Of a stretch of DNA of 64,000 bases, positions 23,022 through 35,030 are shown in pieces. The notes beneath the pieces are model-generated. The model did no database searches. It was not told the DNA's origin and saw nothing but the letters and a program-made list of their open reading frames with translations. Within the stretch, counting starts at the first letter, position 1. Each line of letters starts with the position of its first letter. A program made the position numbers and the translations under genes. The stretch lies in the NCBI GenBank assembly GCA_963682055.1, contig OY821741.1, forward strand, positions 7,013,501 through 7,077,500, read 5' to 3'. The DNA comes from Primula veris. Its lineage: Eukaryota; Streptophyta; Magnoliopsida; Ericales; Primulaceae.

Positions 23022-23737
23022 CCTGCGACACTAAATCAACAGTTTTTAAACTTAGGACAATAAAGTAAATCTAAGACAAAACACAGGACATTAAAGTGAA
23101 TTTAGTCCTATTTTTGGGCTTTTTGATTTTTCTCAGCATGTTTTTATAACTTAATAATTTGGATAAAAATGAAGGACTGTTAGTCTAAAGAGGAGGGGCC
23201 ATTATTGTAAAATTAAAATACTTCTGCATGCTATCTATTTTTGTAAACAAGATCTTAAATGTTACCTATCGGTAAAATTTATCAAAAGATTTTACACATT
23301 TTTATCATTACTCTATTATATAATCCTGAATATGATGTATTGAAAGGTATTATACACCCATAATAATCGTATTTGGTGGACAAGATTCAAATCTATTCAT
23401 TAAGTAAATGGTTAATATTATTATCTTTACGAAAAATTTCGGGTCGAAAACGGTCTAACATCTTAATTAGAAACTAGCGACCCTTTTAAAATAGCTATTC
23501 TTCACAAAAAACTCAAAAGAATATATATATCACAAAAAAAAAAAAAAAAAACAACTTAATAAGTCATAAACATGAAGGAAAAAAATGCCTTTCCACTGAG
23601 ATACTATTTTCACAAAATAAATAAATAATAAAAACTACAAAACAATCATAGAAATCTTAAAATTCAAAATTTCATACTTAGATTATCAACTTGATTGATT
23701 TTGGAAATAATCAAAATTTGAAAAAAATGAAAACTTA
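23022..23737. other. intergenic, no gene recognised
   Basis: AT-rich sequence with an A18 tract near 23535; nothing coding. Confidence 0.4.
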
Positions 23738-24092
23738 GGGTGTGTTTGAAACCCGCAAAATGTCACCGAAAAATAAAATAAAATGAAAGGAATACAAATT
23801 AAAGTAACATGAGTTCATTTCCGCTCGGTGTTTGGCATGTTGGAAAAAGGAAATGAAAATGAAAATAAAAAACGGGGAGAGATAAAACTAGTCTCAGTTT
23901 TAAAATTTATTTTCCTTTTCCTCCCGTCTTGAAATTGAAATGGTTTTTCTCATTTTACATACAAAATTTTCATAAACTTACTTTCATTTTATTTTTCATT
24001 GGTTTCTTATGCAACCAAAACACAATAAATATTTTCTCGGAAAATCAATTTACTTTCTCAATTCATTTTCCGGATTACGTACTAACACACCA
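23738..24092. mobile_element. Tourist-like MITE with TTA target duplication
   Basis: Ends GGGTGTGTT and AACACACCA are inverted repeats flanked by TTA (23735-23737 and 24093-24095). The interior folds partly (CATTTTCATTTCC-like strings in both orientations). 355 bp, non-coding. Confidence 0.6.
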
Positions 24093-24188
24093 TTAATGAC
24101 AACATAATACACGTTCTTTTTCTATAAACCAATGTCCTCGATTTTGGCCACCTGTGTTAGAGGCTAGCGGTGGAGCAATAATAGTTAA

Positions 24189-24381
24189 CACTACAAAATA
24201 ATGTTTGATTTAGTGAGAGTCAAAAACTGTCACAAGTCAGTCACTAATTTAAAAAACTGTCACAAATCTGTCGCAAATTGACTAAACTGTCACAAATCCG
24301 TCACAAAAACCGTCGTTAATAAGCTCGTAACAAAAAATAGCGTCACTAATCCTGTCGTTATTTAAGTATTTTTTTGTAGTG
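24189..24381. mobile_element. miniature CACTA element (193 bp)
   Basis: Starts CACTACAAAATAA and ends TTTTTTTGTAGTG, the CACTA terminal signature. The interior carries repeated TGTCACAAATC and CGTCGTTA/TAACGACG-type motifs. No intact 3-bp target duplication could be read. Confidence 0.6.
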
Positions 24382-25860
24382 GTTATAAGCTATAGGAGAG
24401 AGGACACATGGCCGGATTTTGGGTTAGGCCCAAAAGGTACGGGCCTAAAATCCTCAAAAAATTGTATTTTTGAGGGTCCCATTTGATAAAAAAAAATATA
24501 TAATATATATATAATTCATTTACTATTTCTTATGTATAGTTATTTGTGGTTGGGTGGTTGTTTGTACCTTGTTATAGAGTTTACTGAATTAGCGAGTTCA
24601 AGTCTTTGCTTTATGCTTATTTCAATTTCTGCAAATTATGTGTTAAAACTATCTTGTGCCAGTTTTTTTGGCTTTATGCTTGTTCTGCAACTTATTTCTG
24701 AACTATGTTTCTTAATGATTGAATAAGTTCTGTAACAGTGATGAATGTATGGTTATTTGAGTTTATAAATTATCTGCAATTCTAACTTGCAGAGTGAGCT
24801 TAAGTTTTTAACTCAAAATCACTGCATTGATAAAATACAATGGAGACTGTATGTGCTAACAAATTTGCAGGTGGAGCTGCTTTTAAATAAACTCATATTA
24901 TTTGTCAAATTCAATGATAAATGTGGAGATTGTTATGATCATATTTCTGGCCTAGTAACTCTTTGTTGTCAATTGGTTTGAACAAAATAATCCAAGTTGA
25001 TGGTTAAGAATTAAGACAGCATAATGGTATGGTTACAGGTGAGGTTGCAACCTCAGTTGCAACTACAGTTCTAACATGTAAATACACAGAATTCTATTTA
25101 ATTCTGTCTAACTGCATTATTTGATCTTTAAAGCCTTTTTATGTGAATTAGAGTATGCATGATATATTCGCATATGGTTAAAAAGATTCAGTTTATATTT
25201 ATTGAGAATATTAAAGTGATAAAGAATGTGAAAGATTCAGTTTATATTTATTGAGAATATTAAAGTGATAAAGAATGTGAGTTGTTTAAAAGATATATGG
25301 AGATTAGTTTAAGAAGATAGTGTTCATTTTATTGTGGAAAATAAATCTCTTTTATTATGCAATGTATTTATTTATTTATTCAATTTATGTGTCTCCAAAT
25401 CAGCAATTGTTTTATATGTTTCTTGTATAAGGAAATAGTAAATCATATTGTCAAGCAAGTTATTAAAAGGTATTAACATGAAGATTGATGTCAATCAATT
25501 GCAGCATTATCTCGTGCAAATATGTGAAGATTGAGATCAATTAGAAGAGTTCAAATCAATCAACAAGTTCTTGCAGAAAGAAAATTGTTTTTACTCTTTA
25601 AATAGTTAATAGCTTTGCTTGTAAAAAGTGAAGATTGAGATGAATTGTAAAACCGTAAAAATTATAAAAGATTTGACAGCTTAAAAAACCCGAAAAAACC
25701 CAACAAAATTTCGAGCAATTGCGAATTAATAAAAAATTATAAATTTGTGTTGATCGGCAGAGCACAATTGCGAAATCTATGTTGGTTTTGGTACTATTTC
25801 GAATACAATAATGAAAGGACAATAAATAAAAGAGACAGGAACGCAAAGGAAATAAACAAT
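24382..25860. other. intergenic; includes a 49-bp tandem duplication at about 25182-25279
   Basis: AT-rich DNA. The 49-bp unit AAAGATTCAGTTTATATTTA...GAATGTG is present twice in tandem without visible change. Short open frames here have no family features. Confidence 0.5.
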
Positions 25861-25911
25861 TTTATTTCTCACAATTGGAATATGAATTACAATTCCTGAC
25901 TCAACAAATAA

Positions 25912-26153
25912 ATAAAACTGCTGGACTGAAATAAATAAACTGCCGGACTGTTTTAAAGAAACTGCCGGACTGGTTTTACAGAAACTGCCGGACTGGTTTT
26001 ACAGAAACTGCCGGACTGGTTTTAACAAACTGCCGGACTGGTTTTAAACAAACTGCCGGACTGGTTTTGAACAAAACAAACTGGACTGGTTTTAAAGCAT
26101 AAAAAACTGCCGGACTGGTTTTTAACAAATAAAAAACTGCCGGACTGTTTTTT
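25912..26153. repeat. tandem array of AAACTGCCGGACTGGTTTT units
   Basis: About nine copies of a 20-26 bp unit with the core CTGCCGGACTGGTTTT, differing mainly in spacer length. It passes into a degenerate CAGAAA/GTAAA-rich region up to about 26340. Non-coding. Confidence 0.9.
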
Positions 26154-26757
26154 GTAAATACTGGAAATTACAGAACTGAAAAGTAAATAACAGAATCGAA
26201 AGACTGAAAGTAAACAGTACTGAAATGTAAATACAGAAAAGAAACAGTACAGGAAAGTAAATTACAGAAATGAAACGGTACTGAAATGAAATGGACAGAA
26301 AGTAAAAGACTGAAAAATAAATAACAGAAAGTAAAAGAAGAGGCAACTGCTGAGCAGTTTCCCTTAAACAATATTTCCCGAACCACCTTTAAAGGTTTCT
26401 GGTTTCGGGACTTTGTTCCCAAGGTACAACTTCTATCTCAGAGTGGCTCGTATGGAAACCGGCACCGAACCACAGGTCGAGCTGTTGGTGGTGCGGTTCT
26501 CTCTCACTAAGTGTATGCTTATGCTGTGAGTTGTGTGTATGATGGTGTGCTCAAATGAGAGGGGGAGGGCTGCCTTTTATAGGCTCTAAAGAAACCGCAG
26601 CCATAATTGTGGTCATTAATTCCGGGAGTTACACCCACAGAATCCGCTCAATTTAATTCTGAAACCGCAGCATTTAATCTCATTCATTGCTGACGTTTCT
26701 CTTGCTGGAAACTCTAGGGACTCCTTTTGTATTTTATACAAAACTCCCTATTCGGGT

Positions 26758-26885
26758 TTGGACCCGAGACCCGAGACCCGAGACATTCCCCCAATCCCAA
26801 GCCCAAGCCCAAGCCCAAGCCCACGCCCGTGCCCGTGCCCGAGACCCGAGACCCGAGACCCGAGACCCGAGACACGAGCGAGCGC
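26758..26885. repeat. GC-rich simple repeats (GAGACCC)n and (CCCAAG)n
   Basis: Seven-base GAGACCC units occur in two clusters, on either side of CCCAAG and CCCGTG hexamers. It stands out from the AT-rich surroundings. Open frames across it are an effect of the repeats. Confidence 0.9.
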
Positions 26886-27000
26886 GCGTGTGGTACACAC
26901 TAATACTCTTAGGTGTATGTGGACATGTTAGTTTAATAACTACATGGGTTGGTATGGTATATATATTGTAAGATTAACTCTTAATCTTCCAATATGGGAT

Positions 27001-27879
27001 TATTCTAAATGGTTTTCTCATTAACCATTTCGTTTTTCCAGATTTGAGCTTCCGAGGTACCAACTTTGAAGCCACTTTGTATTCACACCCATTCTCCGAA
27101 TAGGTCATGTGATATACCGTTACGAAGCTCGTCACACGGGCTACTCAACCACGTTGAGTACGGTATAAACAACTCAGCGCTGTTACACGAAATAATGACT
27201 CGAAGTTGGTCCAGTGACCATTCGGAAACACCCATGTTTTCACATGTTTTTCCAACAATCTATTCTCTTCATAAAAAGTAATGTATCTGTGTAGGTGCTC
27301 AATTGCAAAATCCGGAAAAAAAAAAATACAAAAATGGTGGTGCTCAATTACGAATCTGTAAAAAGAATCGAAAAAAAGTAGCTGTGTAATTGGTGGATAA
27401 TGATGAGAGGGAAGGTAACTGCTCGTTAGACAAAAAATTGTCGATGATAATCTCCATGGCAGAAGATGAGAGAGACAGGGTACTAAGGGAGAGCTCCATC
27501 GTTTATTTGTTCGTTTGTCAAATAGACGCACTCTATGAGTTGAGAATGTGTGTTTTTGACAAATTAACTATATAGTAATAATTGATTACCAATAAATGTT
27601 GCATAATGTTACTAAATATGGATGCTACAGTATTTATTTTTACTCTTTGTTATTAAATTGGATTTTAGATGATATAAATGATGCTACTTAAATTGATTAT
27701 GACCTTCATAAATTTGGTATTGTTAAATGTATTTGGTGTATTAATCATGTCATTAGAGTGCAGAGATCTATTCTGTAAAGGTGAGGTAAGCAATATGGTA
27801 TGAACTTACTTTAATAATGTATTTGGATACACTATCAATCTTAATCAATCACTTAATACTATCATTAATAGCTGGTGTG
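27001..27879. other. intergenic, no gene recognised
   Basis: Contains open stretches on both strands without family features. 27050-27250 is slightly less AT-rich and might belong to the same decayed retroelement as 25850-27000. Confidence 0.35.
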
Positions 27880-28593
27880 ATGATTTTCATAATAATTCTC
27901 AGATAGATAAAATTGCTAGGCTGATTCTTTTTATCATTATTTGAGAAATTTGGACAATTCATCTTTTTCGACTGACAATATTATTGCAAAAAGTCTTAAT
28001 TGGATTTGAGAATTAATGTTTTTATTAATAATTGTATTCCTATAAATAACTTTGAGAAACTTGTCTTAGAATCTTCTAATATTTCTATTATTATTACTAA
28101 TAGTAAGAAATTAGTAGTCACGTCCCGGTGTTTGCCCGCTAAAGATAGACTTAAACTTAACATAGACGGGTCTTCATTTGGCAATTCTGGACCGGCTGGA
28201 GGTGGGGGAATCTTAAGAAACGATATAAGTATGATTATCTTTGCATTTTCTGAAAAGTTAGACATTAACACCAACACATATGCTGAACTTCATGCTTTAT
28301 ATTATGGCCTTAATATTTGTTATACTTTGAATATTCATAATGTTATTATTGAAACAGATATTTGCTATACTTTGAATATTCATAATGTTATTATTGAAAC
28401 TGATATTTGCTATACTTTGAATATTCATAATGTTATTATTGAAACTGATATTCGCTATACTTTGAATATTCATAATGTTATTATTGAAACTGATTCTCTG
28501 ATTGTTCGAAATTGGTGGCATGGTAATTACAAGGTTCCTATTCAATACTCAAATATTTGGGAGGATATTCTTTTACTTAAAAGAACTGGTTAG
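27880..28593 (+). pseudogene. LINE-derived RNase H domain with internal 15-aa repeats
   Basis: From 28000 the frame is open for 197 codons and carries the plant LINE RNase H pattern: LKLNIDGSSFGNSGPAGGGG (first Asp), NTYAELHALYYGL (Glu), IIETDSLIVRNWW (Asp). Upstream, 27880-27999 continues the similarity (IWTIHLF-like) but with a stop, so this is the C-terminal end of a broken ORF2. A 45-bp unit (ICYTLNIHNVIIETD) is present four times at 28315-28494, which multiplies the segment bearing one catalytic Asp. It probably belongs to an L1-type LINE; a domesticated RNase H protein is possible but less likely. Confidence 0.7.
28315..28494 (+). repeat. in-frame tandem repeat, 4 x 45 bp, within the RNase H frame
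   Basis: Units at 28315-28359, 28360-28404, 28405-28449 and 28450-28494 encode (I)CYTLNIHNVIIETD with only a few base changes. The reading frame is preserved throughout. Confidence 0.95.
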
Positions 28594-30449
28594 TTTGGAT
28601 TTAATGCATGTTTATAGAGAAATTAGTTTTGCTAAAAATGGCTCTAATGGTATTACTAATTGCTATTTTAAGTGTATATGATTTACCTAAAAAGACTTAT
28701 GCTATTTACATAATGGATATGACTGCATTGCCTAATCTCATACTTATAAACAAATAGGTTTTCTTTTCTCATTATGTTTTTTATTTATTAATTTGTATGC
28801 AAATGAAGGAAACTGATGCATTAGTGTTTAATATTTTCCCGACAAGTTTTTTTTGCAAGTCACTATAGATTCCTTGTTTCTTCTCGGTTGGTATTTTGAT
28901 TTGCTATAATATCGATTGAGTTTATAAATGGAGATTATTATTTTGGGTCCTCACGTACGGCTTACATCAAGATATTGATCAATTTGTGTTTGCTGATTTT
29001 TTACTAACTGTACTAACAGTTAGCTGTAATTTCTATGTAGTTTCGGATCGTATTGTAATCTGGGTTAGGTTCCACTGTTTTATTAATAAAAGTATGTTTG
29101 TTTGGTTAAAAAAATTGATAAATAATGCTACTATAACCGGCAGCTGTTGCTACTTATTTTTGGTCTTTATTTTTAACGTTAATGTAACATTATATGTATG
29201 GGTTCTTAAGTAAGAGTTGGAAATGATACTACATTATTTTTTCACCATTGGTGTTGATATGGATTTTTAATGTGTGTGGTGATTTACAGAGAGAGGCGAA
29301 AGATGGTAATATTAAAGAGTGATTTATGGAAAATTTGAATAAATATTTTAAAAAATGATGTTTAATGAAAATTAAGGTATTATAATTCTATAAATTTACA
29401 TAATGTATCAAATTTTAAAAGAGATTTAAGAACTTGAGTTTTTTGAAATTATGTCTCTTTTTTGTACTAATTAGCGATAACAAAAACACATTTAGACCCC
29501 TTGTTTAGATTTTACCTAAAACCCAAATAGTTTTAAATTTTATTTTGAAGACCTAGTTTCAAGAAAAAAAACTCAAGTACCTGGTACACCAAATGAAGTA
29601 TTGATTATTTTTTTAGAATTTGACCAAATTGGTACAACACATGTATTATTCCGGTACAATTTTTCGTTCGGCTCAGAAAATCTCTTTTGCAGTAAAAAAG
29701 AATTAAATGTTTTCTAATCTACAACTAGAACAAGACTAATAATATCTATTGACATACCAAGTGATTGAAAAAGTAAGAATAAATATCTCATTATAAAATA
29801 TTTATATGAATAAACAATAAAATATGATCACACAAAACAACCTAACATAACATATTATAACAAAGAGATATTTAAGTATATACCCTCTGTTTGTCAAAAC
29901 AACAATTAGTACCCAAATTTTGTAAAAACTTGAGTTAGTACGCCATGACTATATAATTGGCTTGATTCAATGACGTGATTGCTATTCAGATCAAAAAACA
30001 TATTGGAAAGTGACACATGTTATATTGCGTGAATGTACCTAAAGGGTAAAAATGTCATTTAACACTCTAATATAAACCATAGATAACTCTCTCTCTCAAC
30101 CTCCTCGTAATACATACATACATATATATATACATACATGCATGCATGCATGCATATGAGTGGGTTAGGGTTGAGACCCGACCCGTGAAACTCAATACGT
30201 ATCCCGACCCAACTATTTTTTTAGAGGAAGAAAAATCCTGACGCCGACCGGACAAAAGTCAGGACCCGAATTTTTCTGAATCCCGTAGGATCGGGATATG
30301 TTTATCCCGAGTCTCTCGACATATTTTTTTTATTTACCGATAATGTCATTTTTTTATTAAAAATTTCCATTCGAGAAATATTAAAAAAATTCAATATTGT
30401 CTAAATATGTTACTAACATGAACCATAATCATATTTTTAATAACAACAC
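28594..30449. other. intergenic; possible LINE scrap near 29215-29270; TACA/TGCA microsatellite at 30110-30156
   Basis: A short frame near 29222 reads RVGNDTTLFFHHWC, reminiscent of the LINE segment before zf-RVT but too short to be sure. The microsatellite is (CATA)n followed by (TGCA)n. GACCCGACCC strings at 30175-30260 are simple repeats. No gene is supported. Confidence 0.4.
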
Positions 30450-31156
30450 TATGGGTGGGCAAAATCCTAGACCGAACCACCCCAAACCGCAACCCAAACC
30501 AATCCGCGGCAGGTTGGGTTAAGTGTTTAAAAATTTGCAACCAAACTTCACCGCACGGCATTTAGTAAATGTGGGTTGGTTCGGGTTCATATTTTTAAAC
30601 CGCGGATGAAAACGCCAAACCGCAAAAAATATAAACTAATTAATACACATGATAAACATTTAACAATAATAATTAATAACTTTTGACCAGTCACCCAAGT
30701 TTATTTGTAATTTGATCAGCCTACGTCATCTTTTAATTTACAATTTAAGTTGTTCGGATATTTTATTATTTTGTCAGATTATCAGTCCGTTTGAATTTCT
30801 TTTTTAGCAGCCGAACGGGCATGAATCAAAAATAAAATGTCAGATTATCAGTCCGTGCATGTATGTAGTATGCTATTGTGTTGTTTCGATAATGATTATA
30901 TTTAAGTTTTTGACTTTTTTTTTCGAGTTTCAGTTTTTCTAAAAGTAATTAGGATTAATTTGCACTCTTTATAAATTTAAATTTAAAAACAAAACCCGCG
31001 AACTCAACCCAACCCAAACCGCCTTAAATGGGTTGGTTTGGGTTGGGCTGGAATTCAAAAATTTACCAACCCGCACCAAACCAAACCGCTCATTTTTTAC
31101 TTGGTTTGGTTTGGGTTAGACTCAACCCGCACCAAATCATACCACGCCCACACCTA
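30450..31156. mobile_element. hAT-type MITE (707 bp) with 8-bp target duplication AACAACAC
   Basis: Termini TATGGGTGGGC and GCCCACACCTA are inverted repeats. AACAACAC flanks both sides exactly (30442-30449 and 31157-31164). The subterminal regions are packed with AACCCAAACC/GGTTTGGGTT motifs in both orientations. No transposase frame. Confidence 0.85.
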
Positions 31157-31164
31157 AACAACAC

Positions 31165-31555
31165 TACTAATAAATGTAAAAAAAAAAAAAAAAATACTAT
31201 TTAGTAAAAATCGGGTGGTGAAACTAAACAAAGAATTTAGTTAAATAATAAAATAACTAAAATTAAATAGATTTTTTTATTATATTATTTTAGTATTTAG
31301 TTTTATTCACACAAACAACAAGTAAAATAAAATATTAAATGAGATACATTATCATTATAAGTTTTATAGTCGATAAATATTCATTATCTATATTTTTAAC
31401 ATTTTTTTAATATAAAAGTTGATTTTAAATTTAAGTATATTTTTAATTTTACTAATCTCTTATATTCAAAACGTACTCCCTTTTATATCGAGGTGGTAAG
31501 TTGGAAATTAGTAGTAGCTGATTTGCCCCTTTATATATATTGGTACAATACAACG
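31165..31555. other. intergenic, no gene recognised
   Basis: AT-rich; nothing supported. Confidence 0.35.
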
Positions 31556-31735
31556 CACTACAAGAAAAAGTGAAGATAACAAAACTGATGGTAAAATGAG
31601 TGTCGTTAAATTTTAGCAACAGTTTAGCAACAAAAACTGTTGCTAAATTTAGCGACACTCACTTTACCATCAGCTTAGCAACAGATGCTTTGATGATAAA
31701 CTGATTTTTTTTTTTTTTTTTTTTGTGATGTTGGA
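31556..31735. mobile_element. miniature CACTA-like element with internal hairpin
   Basis: Begins CACTACAAGAAAAAG, a classical CACTA terminus; the right end (poly-T then GTGATG) is degenerate. An inverted repeat at about 31588-31673 pairs GATGGTAAAATGAGTGTCG with CGACACTCACTTTACCATC, with AGCAACAGTTT/AAACTGTTGCT nested inside. Confidence 0.55.
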
Positions 31736-34554
31736 AACTACTTTCGGATTAGCCTTTTAGCTGGAGCACATCATATTTTCATGTTTACGGAGAACTATAG
31801 AGTAACATTGGAAATTCCGGGACATTGTCCCCTTTAGACTTATTCGTATGAAATTGGATGCTTTGGGTGGTGAGTGATCTCATATTGTCTTAAAAACTTA
31901 TAGACTATCAGTAAATTTGGTATTTTAGTGTAGATTATCCCCCTTCAACTTATTACTTACAGTGTATTTCCTTGTTTAAATATCAACCCGTGTTTTACTT
32001 GGAGCTATGATCAGTTGATCAAATGAGAATTCTTGTTTGTTTACTTATTTTTACAGTTGTGTTTTACAGTAAAATTGAAAACTATAACATATTAGCCGCT
32101 TGAACTTAGGAGTACAGTGTCTTCATTGTTTTTAAAAATTGGAGGTGCGTTTTACGCGATGTCAAAACTCAGGTTTCTTGCGGAGGATGAGAATTATAGT
32201 GCAAGTGCATTTGAATTATCGTGTTATATGTGAGCATCCCAAAGTTTTCTAACTGTGTTCGTTTCTAGATATATAAACCGCACAAAATGCACATCGATGC
32301 TTAATGTAATGAGCTCACATTGACTACAGCATTCCTTTCAATTAAATACAGAATATAAACATTCAGTCTTGTATGAGAGTCCGTGGTTGTGGGATCATGC
32401 GCTACTTTCTCTCGTGGATTTAGTCGAGATGCGCATGAACAACGCTGGTCCAGACACCATGATATAAAAAAAACAAAAACAAAAATATAGGGAGCCTATG
32501 TAATTCATTATAAATACAACTACTACAATAATATATACCTCAATGATTTCTACTATTCTAATTCTACCGATTTATATTTTTAACAGTTTTGATGAAAACA
32601 ATGGACAGTTGCTTGACCCCATTCCCCAGTTTCCTTGGCGGTTTCACAATTGTCCATTTCAATGTGTTATATTTTCCTTAAGCATTTAATTCTCAACATG
32701 CATACACTTAGCAATTGTGATAGTACGTAACACTATCGAAGTAATTGATTTAATTGAAATTTTTATTTTTTGAAATGTCACCTATTCCCTTTCTGCAATA
32801 GTTGAGTTCCATTTACAAATCGGATGATCGATTGATCCCTGAATGTTGTCTTGGTAGCGGCATGAAGTGCTTCTCTATCTTGTACTAGTATGTAACCCTT
32901 TTAATTTATGATCAAAACGTGGTATTATTCGTATCTTTTTCTGAATCTGACATATTGCCTGTGTCGTGTTCATGGGACGATTAGCTATTGAAGCAACAAT
33001 CAAGAGATACAATGTTAAGATCTTGGTGTTTTTCTAAAATGAAATTCTTATCTTTGTTATCTTCTCATATCTACAGCATAAATCATTTACCTGCCTTCTA
33101 AAAAGTTTTAAACTAATTTCCAGGCTATCTACGAAATTGTAGCGTGAGAGGGTACTAATCTCTCCGAATTTAATGGAGGCCGTGGTAGAACATGGGTGGT
33201 ACGAGTGTGACTTTGCTAGACCAAATGGCTGCTTCTTGGTGGCACCTTTACGGATGACATATTATTATCATGTTTATATGATTCAAAAATGATACATGGA
33301 AAATGGTATTCTTGTCCAGTGGTTAATAAAATTTTAGATTCTATGTGATCGTAGATATCGTTCTCGGAATTATTGTGATTTCTGAACTTTTAACTCTGGG
33401 AGACTAAACACTAGGTGAACTTCATCTTCAATAATGATTCTGGGAAGATTTGGCAATACCCCTTATCCAGAAATCCATTGAAAGTATTTTGTGGCCCCTG
33501 GGACCAGACTTCTAATGAAATTAAAATGGACATGTGCTCTTACTTCATTTTTTCAATCGTCAAGTGAAAAATCTGGATGATGAAATACATATTAAAGTCT
33601 TATCTTTTGTTCCATCCCCCTATCTCAATCTCATGTTATTTTCAATAACATAACTTAAGAATATTCATTTGCCATGTTTTCATATTGCAAATTTTGATTG
33701 GGAATTACTTTAAGATACTCAAATATCCGCCTCAAAACATTGCCTTCATTTCAAGTTTTTCATGATTCTCTTATTTCGTAACCGGAAAAAGACTTTTTGT
33801 AAACATAACCAGGCATAGCATAAAAACTGGGAACAACTGAAACACACCATTTTTTTGTAATTTGTTTTCATTTTATTTCCATCTTTGCCTCAGATCAGAC
33901 AGAAACAAACCATACCAAACACCAACAAAAAATTTATGAACCAAATTAATCGGAATAGAGCACACAAAAATTTTTACTAGGCAAGATTAAGTCGTTTGAC
34001 CTATAGTACAGCAAAAAGATCAAATCTTTAGGATAGATGGAAGATTTTTAATCTTAACCACTGCAATATCTAATCTTTTTATTTGTCGGATCAAACAGAA
34101 ACAAAGAGATTACAAATTTTTAATGACCCAACACTAGTCCGATCTTTAATCCCTTGTCTTAAAATAATCAAGGGTCCTGGAAAGAAAAGTAAGCCAACCA
34201 TCTTGGGCGCTGGTCGACTGGCAGGGTCACAAGTCACAATATAATAAAGGAGCTCCATCTTGATTCACTGGATAGAGGATCGGAACCTTATAGGTATAGA
34301 AACAGGATAACCCCCAGTTCCGAAGAAAAAAAGGTAATGCACGCCTGCCGTGGTATGAAAATATAGTTTCAAAAAGGTCCACAAGCAGGTGTTATTATCT
34401 TTTTGCATACATATAGATATAGAATAGAAAAATAAGCCAACATTAAATGAAGGGTTACGGAGTCTTTCAATGTAACATAAAATAATTCAAAAAATACATT
34501 AGTTTCAACAACAAAAAACCTTTCAGGCTATGCAATCTGCAAACCAGGAAAACA
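31736..34554. other. 2.8 kb intergenic, no gene recognised
   Basis: Less repetitive than the flanks, but I found no consistent exon structure, RNA gene or transposon end. A short stretch at about 33170-33260 (frame giving LMEAVVEHGWYECDFARPNG) looks mildly coding but is isolated. Confidence 0.35.
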
Positions 34555-35030
34555 CAAGACACTTAAGTTCACAGTGATTCAGAAGGATTCAATACAACAT
34601 CGAACAGTAGTAAAAAGATCAATGTGTTTTGACCACAATGACAACCTAACATCACACAATTTAAACAATCAACTACGAATCGAGGACACCCCGTATTTTT
34701 TGGAAGAAGGGTGCATCAACAAAATAGTACACACCATGAAGAAAACTTCACAGAAGAGAACAAATCTCATGTTTGTTTTTGAGAAGGAATATGACATGCA
34801 TAGCTATATAACTGATGAAGACTATGATAGAAGGTAAACAGCAGTAAAGCTATTTAATTTATAAAGATAATAGCTGAAGAGCCTTAGATAAAAGTACCTA
34901 CAGGATGATAATATGATCCGAAAAAACAACTTCAAGAAACAACATAGTCAAGCTTACAAACAGCCTCTCAACAAACATTGTCTGAAAAGATAAGGAAAAA
35001 CATTTCTGAAGGATTTGTGAAACATAACGC

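Larger units (their letters stand above)
25850..27000 (-). mobile_element. possible degenerate LTR, minus orientation
   Basis: On the minus strand a TATA-like box (TATAAAAGG at 26573-26581) is followed by a pyrimidine-rich stretch and repetitive leader-like sequence. Upstream of it lies CCCATATTGGAAGATT. This resembles a retroelement promoter region, but I found no PBS, polypurine tract, second LTR or pol domain that belongs to it. It could instead be the promoter of an unknown transcript. Confidence 0.3.

Noticed and set aside
26687..26971. 94-codon frame rich in Pro, Arg, Ala and Gln
   Set aside because: It follows the GAGACCC and CCCAAG microsatellite and has no other coding evidence.
34574..34837. 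87-codon plus-strand frame
   Set aside because: It lies antisense to the 3' flank shared by both RPS16 copies and is not kept open in the other arm.
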